Shown here: positions 7,636 to 15,657 of the stretch, one piece after another
How positions within the stretch are numbered: position 1 is the first letter of the stretch
Layout: each line of letters starts with the position of its first letter
Source of the DNA: Phycisphaerae bacterium
GTDB lineage: Bacteria; Planctomycetota; Phycisphaerae; UBA1845
Assembly: GCA_029260075.1 (NCBI GenBank)
Contig: JAJDDY010000023.1
Coordinates: 186,001-250,000 of the forward strand
Direction of reading: 5' to 3'
DNA: 64,000 bases
Notes under the pieces: generated by a model
What the model was told of the DNA's origin: nothing
Seen by the model: the letters and a program-made list of their open reading frames with translations, nothing else
Database searches by the model: none
Position numbers and translations under genes: made by a program

Positions 7636-8490
7636 CTAGTCTTCGAAGCCGAGCACGCTCGCCATGGTGGAGAACCGGAACGAGTCGAGCAGGGCGGTTA
7701 ACCGGCCTTGGACGCGCCCGCGAAACATCGATTGTTGAACGCACTTTCGCCAAGTGATCGGCCAACCCTGACGTCGCAGCTCCGACGGTTCGTTCACGTC
7801 CATTTCGTAGGGATGGATATACACTACAGCCGGGTGCCCCCCGCGGTTCACTTCGCGGATGGCTCCGGAAACGATGCGTCCTGGAAGCAGCCGGAGGTAT
7901 CCGCCGCCTGCAACGGGAAAGTTTCGGCCGAGTCGCCGGATGGTTGTCAGCGGAAACTCCACAAGGTCGCACGTGGGCCAACGGTGGGGGAAGCGCGGGG
8001 CGCCGGCGATGCCGTAGCGGCGACCGGCGATGGGAAAAATGCTGGAGCTGTAGCGGATACCGTGTTCCGTCAGGATTGGCCCCACCCATGGCGTGGAACG
8101 CGTGACGGAAAACGCCGGGGCCCGATAACCAACTGGGCGGCGACCGGTCTGCTGTTCGATGAGTTCGATGCTGCGTTTCAAGTCGGCGACGAAGGATTCG
8201 GGTGTCATGCGGTGGACGAGCTCGTGCCCGAATCCGTGCGTCGCAATCTCGTGCCCGGCTGAGGCGATCGCCGGAAGAAGATCGGGATGTTCCCGGCATG
8301 CCTTGCCCAAGGCAAAGAACGTGGCCCGTACGCCTTTGCGGTCCAGCAGGTCCAACAGTCGAGCGAGGTTCTTGACCACACGCGAGGTGATGGGTAGATC
8401 GTCGCGCACCGCCGCCTGCGCCCAATCCTCCAAGTCGATCGTGAGGGCGTTGGTGAGCGTTTGTGTTGAGCGTGCCGACGTCATGGTCAC
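7636..8490 (-). CDS. Polysaccharide deacetylase (NodB/DUF3473 type)
   Basis: The 284-residue cytoplasmic or envelope enzyme removes N-acetyl groups from a sugar polymer. NodB-fold motifs are visible: TIDLEDW (catalytic and metal Asp), HEIATHGFGHE (metal His pair), GYRAPAFS, and VYIHPYEMD near the C-terminal part. The long C-terminal extension with HPYE resembles the DUF3473 group often tied to exopolysaccharide loci with exosortase. No exosortase is in this window. The start is GTG 8490 or ATG 8484; neither has a clear ribosome site. It faces the LtaS-like gene convergently. Confidence 0.88.
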   Translation of the reverse strand: MTMTSARSTQTLTNALTIDLEDWAQAAVRDDLPITSRVVKNLARLLDLLDRKGVRATFFALGKACREHPDLLPAIASAGHEIATHGFGHELVHRMTPESFVADLKRSIELIEQQTGRRPVGYRAPAFSVTRSTPWVGPILTEHGIRYSSSIFPIAGRRYGIAGAPRFPHRWPTCDLVEFPLTTIRRLGRNFPVAGGGYLRLLPGRIVSGAIREVNRGGHPAVVYIHPYEMDVNEPSELRRQGWPITWRKCVQQSMFRGRVQGRLTALLDSFRFSTMASVLGFED

Positions 8491-8557
8491 GTCAAATCAA
8501 TCCAGTCGCCATCTGCGCCTCAAGGTATCTGAGTACGTGTCTTAGAAGCCTCTTTCA

Positions 8558-8623
8558 GAGCCGCGCCCGTAAGGAAGCGGTCCGCTTTCCTGGGCGAAAA
8601 CCGCTCCCTCACGGTCGCGGCTC
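8558..8623. repeat. R1 palindromic element, copy 3 (core)
   Basis: GAGCCGCGCCCGTAAGGAAG is paired with a right arm ending ACGGTCGCGGCTC. Flanks are of the subtype starting with an AAGCCTCTTTCA stretch, as in copy 1. With copy 4 it fills the 414 bp gap 8491-8904, which has no gene. Confidence 0.75.
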
Positions 8624-8796
8624 GGTTTGACGCAACCCTTCCCAAACACGCTCTGAGGACAATCTTTGCTTATCGATACTATCGGACTGCAAAGGGCTGG
8701 ACTTATGAGCGAACGGGGCGCGAACAGTAACCACGTCCGGCGATCGCAACCGGTTTGGTCCTTTCTCACCCTACAAATGGCGGGTTCGTCCGATCC

Positions 8797-8871
8797 GAGC
8801 CGCGACCGTGAGGAAGCGTTTTCGTGCTGTTGTGACGAGCTCTCAAGCTCTGCCTCCTTACCTGCGCAGGT
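8797..8871. repeat. R1 palindromic element, copy 4 (degenerate right arm)
   Basis: The left arm GAGCCGCGACCGTGAGGAAG is intact and preceded by the GGGTTCGTCCGATCC flank also seen at 34952. The right arm (CCTCCTTACCTGCGCAGG) has decayed. Confidence 0.6.
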
Positions 8872-8904
8872 CCGTAATCGCGTCCTTCGAGGCGCAGCAG
8901 CGCA

Positions 8905-9219
8905 CTACAGTTGCGCGGCGATCAGGAATAAATCGGCGTGAATGTGACGAATACGGGAAACGCGCGCGCTGGTGCTGTCCGGGCAGGTCGCGGTCGGAGT
9001 CGAGTTGGCAACGTGGATCTTGGCACCCTCTTCGACGGTGATTTCCCCACGGGTGAGCAGTGCGATTGCGTCCTCCGTGCGCTCGATGAGCCAGCCTAGC
9101 TGGAAGTCTGCGCCGTCGTCACCGCGCCACGAAAGCGGAGCAATGCATAAGTCCTGTGTCGATTCGACACCCGTCGCTTCGACCGAATAGCCGATCGTCT
9201 TGCTCATCGAGATGGGCAT
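8905..9219 (-). CDS. Small protein of unknown function
   Basis: The 104-residue soluble protein is not recognised. It is fairly rich in Asp, Glu, Ala and Thr, with no signal peptide or membrane segment. I accept it as a gene because GAGGAG lies 7 nt before the ATG at 9219, and because the frame is closed by a stop without overlap with another gene. A second ATG four codons in is possible. The 9220-9621 region upstream is a divergent intergenic region without a gene I can support. Confidence 0.5.
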   Translation of the reverse strand: MPISMSKTIGYSVEATGVESTQDLCIAPLSWRGDDGADFQLGWLIERTEDAIALLTRGEITVEEGAKIHVANSTPTATCPDSTSARVSRIRHIHADLFLIAAQL

Positions 9220-9571
9220 TGTTCACTCCTCGTCGTCGCTACCGGCCCTACGGTGGTACCCGAGTGGACCGCTGTTTGAATACGTGGCTAGAACATGAAC
9301 AGTCCGCCGGATCTCGCGAACCGCAATCCGCCCGCGTGCCGTGATTTGCCGCCCCAAAGTCGTACTTGATCTTGTCTGTTTTCGGCGACGTTCTATCGAC
9401 ATACACTACCGGTTCCATGAGCCATGGGTAGGGCCATCGGGTTTTCGGACTGACATGCTTTATCTTATTCGCGGGAAATTGGTCTCGGAGACGCTGGGGA
9501 CATCGAGAAAGCGGAATTGCGTTCCGACGGAGTGCTGTGGTGGGCGTAGAGGTCCGCTCCCGAAATGTGCG

Positions 9572-9577
9572 TATAAT
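9572..9577 (+). promoter_or_regulatory. TATAAT -10 box before the DUF5658-like gene
   Basis: A perfect TATAAT lies 45 nt upstream of the ATG at 9622. No convincing -35 box is found at 16-18 nt spacing, so this may be an extended or activator-dependent promoter. Confidence 0.35.
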
Positions 9578-9621
9578 GGAATACCGGGGCACCTAGCGCC
9601 GAATTGTTCTGGCGACGGCCT

Positions 9622-10083
9622 ATGACCGACAACCGTGAAGACCTGTCAACCTGTACCGAATGCGGTCGGAAGTTCCGCGCTGAAGCGTCCGGTGGATGTC
9701 CGGCGTGCGGAGACGTGGTGGATGGCGTCAGCACCGAGCCGGAATTCCTCAGCCTGCCTCAGATGCGCTACCCCAACGCGTACACCTGGCTGGTGCTGGT
9801 GTCGTCGCTGGACCTCATTTTGACAAGCCTGGTCCTGTATCTTTGGAACGGTTACGAGGTAAACCCCGTGGCTGCGGCTGTGATGAATGCCATGGGATAC
9901 GCTTGGGCGGTGGTCTTTAAGTTCGCGATCGTCGTGTTCGTCATCCTCGTCTGCGAAGGCGTTGGCCGTAGAAGCGATCGCGACGGACGTGCCCTGGCCG
10001 GCGGCGCCGTGGTGATCAGTGGGATTCCCGTGGCCTACACGCTCGGGCTGCTTCTTCTGGAAGGGCCGATGCCGCTCGGATGA
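9622..10083 (+). CDS. Zinc-ribbon membrane protein with DUF5658-like domain
   Basis: The 153-residue protein starts with a zinc-ribbon-like knuckle pair (CTECGRKF and CPACGDV) followed by three or four hydrophobic helices. The segment around NGYEVNPVAAAVMNAMGYAW, followed by a Lys in the next helix, resembles the DUF5658 membrane family. Function is unknown. A TTG six codons upstream (9604) is possible but the ATG at 9622 fits better with where the zinc ribbon begins. The neighbours are also small membrane proteins, with no operon overlap. Confidence 0.7.
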   Translation: MTDNREDLSTCTECGRKFRAEASGGCPACGDVVDGVSTEPEFLSLPQMRYPNAYTWLVLVSSLDLILTSLVLYLWNGYEVNPVAAAVMNAMGYAWAVVFKFAIVVFVILVCEGVGRRSDRDGRALAGGAVVISGIPVAYTLGLLLLEGPMPLG

Positions 10084-10321
10084 GCTTGCCACGCGGGCCA
10101 TCCTTCCGGTATCTGATTCCGGGAGCGGGGTAGCGGCGAAATCGGGTAGGCCCACCTACGTCAACCTCCGATCGGCCGACGGCGTCACGTCCGCTGCGGT
10201 GTTGCGAACCCGTAGCGTGCGGGGGTGAGTTTTGCTAGGATGCCCGAGACCGAATTTGTGATGAGCGATTCGCGGCCAACCCCGCCGGCGGTTTTCCGCT
10301 GCTATTGGTAACGAGCTACCC

Positions 10322-10753
10322 ATGGACCCTGTTGATAACGCGCAGCCTGCTACACGACGCCCGCCGCCGCATCCTGTGTTTTGGGTGATCGCGGGCGCAC
10401 TGATCGTCATCGCCGTGCTCATGGTTTCCAAGCCCACAACCGGTCCGGCTTCCGGCGTCGCGTTCGGGCAACCCGTGCTGAGCGGCGGCGCCCGAGGCGT
10501 CTTCGCATTCACCGGTCAGCTGGGCAAGGGAACGCATGGCATCTTCATGGTCGACGTGGACGCCATGACAATTTGGGCGTACGAATACGTGTCGCAAAAG
10601 GGATGCCTGCGTCTAGCGGCGGGGCGGTCGTGGCGGTATGATCGGTATCTGGAGAAGTACAACGATTGTGGGCTCCCGCCTGAGGCTATCGAGCAGATGG
10701 TGGAGGAACAGCGTAAGTATAGACTTCAGTCGAATGAAAGCAGCATGCCCTGA
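10322..10753 (+). CDS. Single-pass membrane protein of unknown function
   Basis: The 143-residue protein has one N-terminal transmembrane helix (about residues 19-36) after a short Pro-rich cytoplasmic stretch. The remaining part is probably periplasmic and contains GIFMVDVDAMTIWAYEYV and KGCLRLAAGRSWRYDRYL, with two Cys that could pair. I cannot name the family. It precedes the HTH membrane protein by 42 bp on the same strand, so co-transcription is possible. Confidence 0.7.
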   Translation: MDPVDNAQPATRRPPPHPVFWVIAGALIVIAVLMVSKPTTGPASGVAFGQPVLSGGARGVFAFTGQLGKGTHGIFMVDVDAMTIWAYEYVSQKGCLRLAAGRSWRYDRYLEKYNDCGLPPEAIEQMVEEQRKYRLQSNESSMP

Positions 10754-10795
10754 CGTTCGGCATCGGCTTCGTATGGCAAATTGAGTTTGATCGAT

Positions 10796-11752
10796 ATGGC
10801 GAAACTGTTCTATACATCGGAGGAAGCGGCCAAGCTTCTTGGCGTCGACGAGATTGGTTTGACCGCACTCGTACGCGAGGGAAAGCTGCGTGAGTTTCGC
10901 GACGCTGGATCTGTCAACTACAAAGTCGGCGACGTCGACAAGCTAGCCCCGGCTGACGCGGTGCTTGACGAGGCGAGTGCATCGGCAAGCGGTGAGATCT
11001 TGCTCGAGCCGGCGGACGAATCGGGCTTGGATCTTTCCGGGTCGTTGGGCGATGTGATCAGTCTCGAGGAAAGCGATGCGGCGGCCACGGCGCTCGGTGG
11101 AAGCATGTCGCTCAGCGGTAGTACCGCCGAGCAGAAGGCCAAAGAAGATACGGTGGTGCCCTCGGTCGGTGTCAATGTCTTCGACGATGACGAGTTGGAT
11201 GAGCACGTCGACCCCTTGGCGCAAACGGCCATCACCGATCTTGCCGGGCTTGGTCTCGACAGCGCCGACGCCGGTTCCGGTATTCTCGACTTGACGCGCG
11301 AGCCGGACGACACGTCGCTAGGCCGTGAGCTACTCGACGAGATTTACACCGATGGCGAGGACAGCGCGGCGAGTTCCGTGATGGCTGTTGGCGAGGGCAC
11401 GCGGACCGCGATGGAATCATCTGACAGTGGTGACGACGTTGCGGCGGCTTCCGGCGGCGACTTGGGCACTGAGATTGCGGTGCCCGTACCGGAACGCGGG
11501 GCGACTGCTGAGGTCGCGCAAGTCGCGGCGTACGGTTCCGATCCCGTATCGTCAAGCCTTACGGCCATGATGTTCGTTGCGGTGATTGTTATGTGGTTTG
11601 CCGGCTTGGCGGCGGCGTCGCTTGTGCGCGGTGTTTATCCCGGCGTGTTACGGCCGGTGTACACTAATCTTTGGATGTTCGCCGGTGGCGCGGTGGTGTT
11701 GGCCGGCGTTGTTGGTGCTGCGGCGTTCTTCGTTGCACGAAAGCGCGGTTGA
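10796..11752 (+). CDS. Membrane-anchored HTH (excisionase/MerR-type) protein
   Basis: The 318-residue protein opens with FYTSEEAAKLLGVDEIGLTA, the classic helix-turn-helix of excisionase/MerR-like proteins (about residues 3-45). A long acidic, Ser/Ala/Asp-rich linker of roughly 190 residues follows, then two transmembrane helices near the C terminus with a short KRG tail. A DNA-binding-like head tethered to the membrane by a disordered arm suggests a sensor or anchoring role, but this is inference. I chose ATG 10796 over TTG 10781 because the HTH begins right after it. There is no clear ribosome site. Confidence 0.75.
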   Translation: MAKLFYTSEEAAKLLGVDEIGLTALVREGKLREFRDAGSVNYKVGDVDKLAPADAVLDEASASASGEILLEPADESGLDLSGSLGDVISLEESDAAATALGGSMSLSGSTAEQKAKEDTVVPSVGVNVFDDDELDEHVDPLAQTAITDLAGLGLDSADAGSGILDLTREPDDTSLGRELLDEIYTDGEDSAASSVMAVGEGTRTAMESSDSGDDVAAASGGDLGTEIAVPVPERGATAEVAQVAAYGSDPVSSSLTAMMFVAVIVMWFAGLAAASLVRGVYPGVLRPVYTNLWMFAGGAVVLAGVVGAAAFFVARKRG

Positions 11753-11970
11753 TTCGCTGGCGGGTGTGGTTGCAATTCGCGGCTGGTTATTGTCGTGTAG
11801 TAGCCCGGACGCCTCGCTCGGGGATATTCGGCCGGATGTAGTGAGCGTTTCGTGAAGTCCGCCGGTCGGTCGGCTGTGGCCTGAATGATTTGGTCCGGAA
11901 CGGTGGGCCTTTCTATGTATATGGTTTCTGCTCAGGAATGGGTTTCGACTTTCGGCAAAGGAGGCAGGCG

Positions 11971-12822
11971 ATGCACTGTCGTGGATGGACGGTAGGAAGT
12001 TTGGCAGGATGCTTGTTGTTTTCGGGGATCGGTGGTTGCGCTTCGTTGGATGACTATCGCCGGGTCGAGGCCCAAAACAGATCACTTGCAGCGCGGCGCG
12101 AGGCGCTCGGTCAGCAGTTGTTCGACGCTCGCTCCGCCAACGAAGGATTGCGCACGCAGGTGGGTTCGCTTGAGCGCGAACTGAACGTGAGCAAGCAATA
12201 CATTGATAGTATGCGCAGCGAAAATCTCTTACTCGCCGACCTGCGCGACACCGCTCAGGCTGAGCTTGAAGACATCGCCAACAGGCAGGTCTTTGGCGAT
12301 ATCTCAATTTCCGGGCCGAAGCTTCCTGAGCCGCTTCATGCGGCGCTCAAGCGTTTCTCCGATCAACACCCGTCGGCTGTGGTTTACGACGCGCCTCGCG
12401 GCACGGTCAAGTGGAAGTCTGACTTGCTCTTCCCGATCGGTAGTGACGTGGTCAAGCAAGCTTCGGTCGAGGCCATTCGCGCCTTCGCTGATATTATGAA
12501 GTCGCCAGAGGCCGCGAACTTCGAAGTCATTGTCGTAGGGCACACCGACAATCGTCCGATCGTCCGGGTAGCGACCAAGGCCAAGCATCCCACGAACTGG
12601 CATCTTTCCGCCCACCGCGCGATCAGCGTTTCGTCGCTTCTCCAGAAGAACGGCGTCGCGCCCGAACGAATCGGCGTGATGGGGTTTGGTGAGTTTCGGC
12701 CGATCGCCGACAACGCTACACCGGCCGGCAGCGTTCAAAATCGCCGCGTGGAGACGTACATCGTCCCTATTGGTTCGCTGGTCCAGTCGACGCGCCCGAT
12801 GACCACCAATGGAAAGGGCTAG
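11971..12822 (+). CDS. OmpA-family lipoprotein (peptidoglycan-binding)
   Basis: The 283-residue protein has a signal peptide ending in the lipobox FSGIGGC, a coiled-coil region of about 90 residues (SLAARREALG onward, heptad-like), and a C-terminal OmpA domain. The OmpA domain shows GHTDNRPI and the NRRVE motif, plus LSAHRAISV, all typical of diaminopimelate binding. It likely ties the envelope to peptidoglycan. The ATG at 11971 has AGGAGG 7 nt upstream, which decides the start over the longer frame from 11890. MotB/TolR-like function is not indicated, since no charged transmembrane helix is present. Confidence 0.9.
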   Translation: MHCRGWTVGSLAGCLLFSGIGGCASLDDYRRVEAQNRSLAARREALGQQLFDARSANEGLRTQVGSLERELNVSKQYIDSMRSENLLLADLRDTAQAELEDIANRQVFGDISISGPKLPEPLHAALKRFSDQHPSAVVYDAPRGTVKWKSDLLFPIGSDVVKQASVEAIRAFADIMKSPEAANFEVIVVGHTDNRPIVRVATKAKHPTNWHLSAHRAISVSSLLQKNGVAPERIGVMGFGEFRPIADNATPAGSVQNRRVETYIVPIGSLVQSTRPMTTNGKG

Positions 12823-12889
12823 TCGCCAACCGGCTATGCTGCTCGCGCTACGATGCCGCAAGGCGGCCGATTGGAAGAATATGCAACTA

Positions 12890-12912
12890 TTGCCGCGTCC
12901 GTGTCGCGGCAA
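12890..12912 (+). terminator. Hairpin after the OmpA-like gene
   Basis: TTGCCGCG and CGCGGCAA form a perfect 8 bp stem with a 7 nt loop, 68 nt after the stop codon. No run of T follows, so it may be a processing or stabilising hairpin and not a classic terminator. The rest of the 12823-13278 gap holds only the R3 copy 3. Confidence 0.4.
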
Positions 12913-13104
12913 GACAGTTTGCGAGCCGACGCCCTAGCAAGACGTAGGCGTCAGATGTACCTCGTGAGGATTCTGACTATGGACGCCGCGTTCGCGAACG
13001 TCTAGTAGCCTATTGAGCGAGGCTGGTATTCAAACACGTCGCCGCGAACCCGCGCGTGACAACGGAATTTGTCGCCGTCAGGCGGCGAAAATCGCTAATG
13101 CGTA

Positions 13105-13128
13105 ACCGGTCGGAAGCCGGTGCTACAC
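13105..13128. repeat. R3 short hairpin repeat, copy 3
   Basis: This is a shorter, slightly diverged copy (ACCGGTCGGAAGCCGGTGCT...) upstream of the resB-like gene. ORF starts before it (13120) are rejected because they begin inside this repeat. Confidence 0.6.
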
Positions 13129-13278
13129 TTTTTCAACAGCCAGCTAACGCGACGGATTATCTATGATCACCTCTTGTTCTTTGTTGATGCGCCCTCTTGC
13201 TACCCGCCTATGCGTTTTGCCCGTCTCGCATTATGGGCCACCTTGGCGCCGTCGCCCGCAAGCCACTGGGTTGACCCG

Positions 13279-15645
13279 ATGACCAAATCTGCCAGCACGC
13301 ACTCAGCGCCGCGACGACGCGGTTTTCTCGCATGGCTGTTGTCGCCATTCAGCAGCGTATGGTTCGGCATCGCGCTTGCGGTGGTGATGTTCGTCTATTG
13401 CTCAGTCGGCAGCGCCATGCCGCACGTGCGACAGCTTCCCTATCTTGAGATGACGGAGTTCGAGTGGTTCCACTGGTGGCCGTTCAACGTCTTGATGGCC
13501 CTGTTTTGTACGACGCTCGTCGTCGTGACCATTCGAAGAATTCCGCTGCGCACGGTGAACCTCGGCGTATGGATGATTCATACGGGCATCCTCACGTTGT
13601 GCGCGGGCAGTTACTACTATTTCGGAACGAAGGTGGAGGGTGATACCCCGGTGTTCCGCCGGCGGTTGCTCATCAATCTACCAGGGGCGAATGAGGTCGC
13701 GTCTCTCGCGGCGCTACCGGGGAACCACACTTCGGTCAAGGTTGGCGCCGCAGCTTGGCACTTCACGGTTCAGAGTACGAACCAGGCGTGGCCGATTCTT
13801 TCAGATGAGCACAAGGGCGAAATGGCGTACGCCGTCAACGTGCAGGTCACGCCGCCCACGGGACCGCGATTCATCCGACAACTGTTGGCCGGATATCCGC
13901 AGTACACAGAGGATATCATTCCGGGGAAAGGCCGAGCGATCAAGTCGATCGGTCGCAAGCTCGTCGAGGAGCAGTTGGACATTTCCCTCGACTTGCAGCC
14001 ACAGGAATATTTTCACGTGATGAAGTCGTGGGGACTCTTCGTTCGCCGCGTCGGCGACACGGAATGGCAACAGCGTCCGATTCATGGCCTTCCACGATAC
14101 AACGATCGCGTCGGTTCGCGCGAACTGGTGTTCACCGATACCGATGGTCCATTGCCCATACGCCCGATTGATCTACCGGTGCCTCAGGGTGAGGAGGGCG
14201 ACGCCTTGGGGTCGCGATCGGTGCGGGTTGTAGGGTTTCTTCGGTATGCACAAATGGGACGCCGCTGGCACGACGGCGATGGGCCGATCAATCCGGTCGC
14301 GGACGTGAACATTTTTTCAGACCACGGCGGCAGTCAGCACGAGGAGTTGTTCGCGCTGGATCGAAGTCGGCGGCGGTCGACCGACGGGATTATTTCGTTT
14401 CGATGGTTGAATGATTTCGCAGCCACAGCCGCGCTGCCGCGCAGCGCCGTGTCTACATTGCACATCGAGGTGCCTGCGTCGAAGATCGCGTTGGATGTGC
14501 CCCTGACCCCGGAGTCGGTGGTCGACGACAACGGCCCGTTCACGCCGATCAAGGGAACGGAATTCTCCTACCGCGTCGCCACCGTCGCCAACGACCTATC
14601 GATGGGCGACGGCCGATTCGTATCCGTCGCCATGGTCGACGTCAAAACCGCAGAGGGACAGTTCAGGCGGATGGTGGCGGACACCGCCGAGCGGACGAAG
14701 GACATGCACGGTGACGACCCCAATCCGCACGCCGAGCCAAAGCGAACGGCCGTTCCGCCCGACCCGCGCATCGTCATGACCTATCAGCCGGAGTCGTCGC
14801 CGATCATCTTGGCTGCGTATCCCGGCGGTTTGTTCCTGGTTGTGAACGGTGCGGCCGGGCGCACTCTTGGGCGTGATATTGAGGTGGGCGAATCGGTGTC
14901 GCTCGCCACTGGCCTGAATTTGCGCGTCGAATCTTATTGGCCTCGCGCTGTGGGGGACGTCAAGCCGACGATAGTCGCGGAGCACCGCCGTCAGCGCAAG
15001 GTGGGCGAGATGTTTTCCATGATTCGGCTGGAAGTCGATACCGGCCGCCGGGTAGAATATAGGTGGCTTCGGTTCAATCAGTATGCGTTGCCCGATGACA
15101 CCTTCGTCTACGGTGGACGATTCGCGTACACGCCCGAACATATGCGTTTGGACGACGGGACTGAAGTTGAGGTGCTGTTCTCTCGAGAGCGGCGTAAGCT
15201 TCCCGCGCCCGTTGCGCTTGAGTCGTTCGAGTTGGACACACATATTGGCGGATACTCGGGCGCCGCGTCAACGATTCGTAACTATGTGAGCCGTTTGCGT
15301 TTCCGGGACGGGGGCGGTTGGACGGAACCGGTGGCGATCGAAGTCAACGCCCCGACGGAATTCGACGGCTACTGGTTTTTTCAGTCGATGTGGGACAAGC
15401 CTCCACGCGGCAACGCGGGTGGCGGCATGAACTATACGGGTCTGGGCGTGGGCAATCGCAACGGTGTGTACATCCAACTTGCGGGTTGTTGTATCGCGGT
15501 CGCCGGAATGCTCTTCGCGTTTTATGTAAAGCCGACGATCAAGCGCCGCCGGCACGACGCCGCCCGGCGAAGAATCAGCCCCGGCGCCGGGCAGGCTGTC
15601 CCCGAGCAAACGAATGCGACCGCCTCCGAAACGGTGCAGGTTTAG
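13279..15645 (+). CDS. resB: ResB/Ccs1-family cytochrome c biogenesis protein
   Basis: The 788-residue membrane protein resembles ResB/Ccs1, the partner of CcsA in system II cytochrome c maturation. Three N-terminal transmembrane helices (about residues 15-110, including VWFGIALAVVMFVYCSV and TVNLGVWMIHTGILTLCAGS) precede a periplasmic domain of around 600 residues; one more helix lies near the C terminus (GVYIQLAGCCIAVAGMLFAF). This layout matches the family, though the periplasmic part is longer than usual. The ATG at 13279 is chosen because upstream starts lie within or next to a repeat. ccsA follows after 12 bp, which supports the call. Confidence 0.85.
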   Translation: MTKSASTHSAPRRRGFLAWLLSPFSSVWFGIALAVVMFVYCSVGSAMPHVRQLPYLEMTEFEWFHWWPFNVLMALFCTTLVVVTIRRIPLRTVNLGVWMIHTGILTLCAGSYYYFGTKVEGDTPVFRRRLLINLPGANEVASLAALPGNHTSVKVGAAAWHFTVQSTNQAWPILSDEHKGEMAYAVNVQVTPPTGPRFIRQLLAGYPQYTEDIIPGKGRAIKSIGRKLVEEQLDISLDLQPQEYFHVMKSWGLFVRRVGDTEWQQRPIHGLPRYNDRVGSRELVFTDTDGPLPIRPIDLPVPQGEEGDALGSRSVRVVGFLRYAQMGRRWHDGDGPINPVADVNIFSDHGGSQHEELFALDRSRRRSTDGIISFRWLNDFAATAALPRSAVSTLHIEVPASKIALDVPLTPESVVDDNGPFTPIKGTEFSYRVATVANDLSMGDGRFVSVAMVDVKTAEGQFRRMVADTAERTKDMHGDDPNPHAEPKRTAVPPDPRIVMTYQPESSPIILAAYPGGLFLVVNGAAGRTLGRDIEVGESVSLATGLNLRVESYWPRAVGDVKPTIVAEHRRQRKVGEMFSMIRLEVDTGRRVEYRWLRFNQYALPDDTFVYGGRFAYTPEHMRLDDGTEVEVLFSRERRKLPAPVALESFELDTHIGGYSGAASTIRNYVSRLRFRDGGGWTEPVAIEVNAPTEFDGYWFFQSMWDKPPRGNAGGGMNYTGLGVGNRNGVYIQLAGCCIAVAGMLFAFYVKPTIKRRRHDAARRRISPGAGQAVPEQTNATASETVQV

Positions 15646-15657
15646 TGAGCGACACTC

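Noticed and set aside
9248-9625. Two frames in the 9220-9621 gap (114 residues minus, 94 residues plus)
   Set aside because: No ribosome site, odd composition and mutual overlap; treated as a divergent promoter region.
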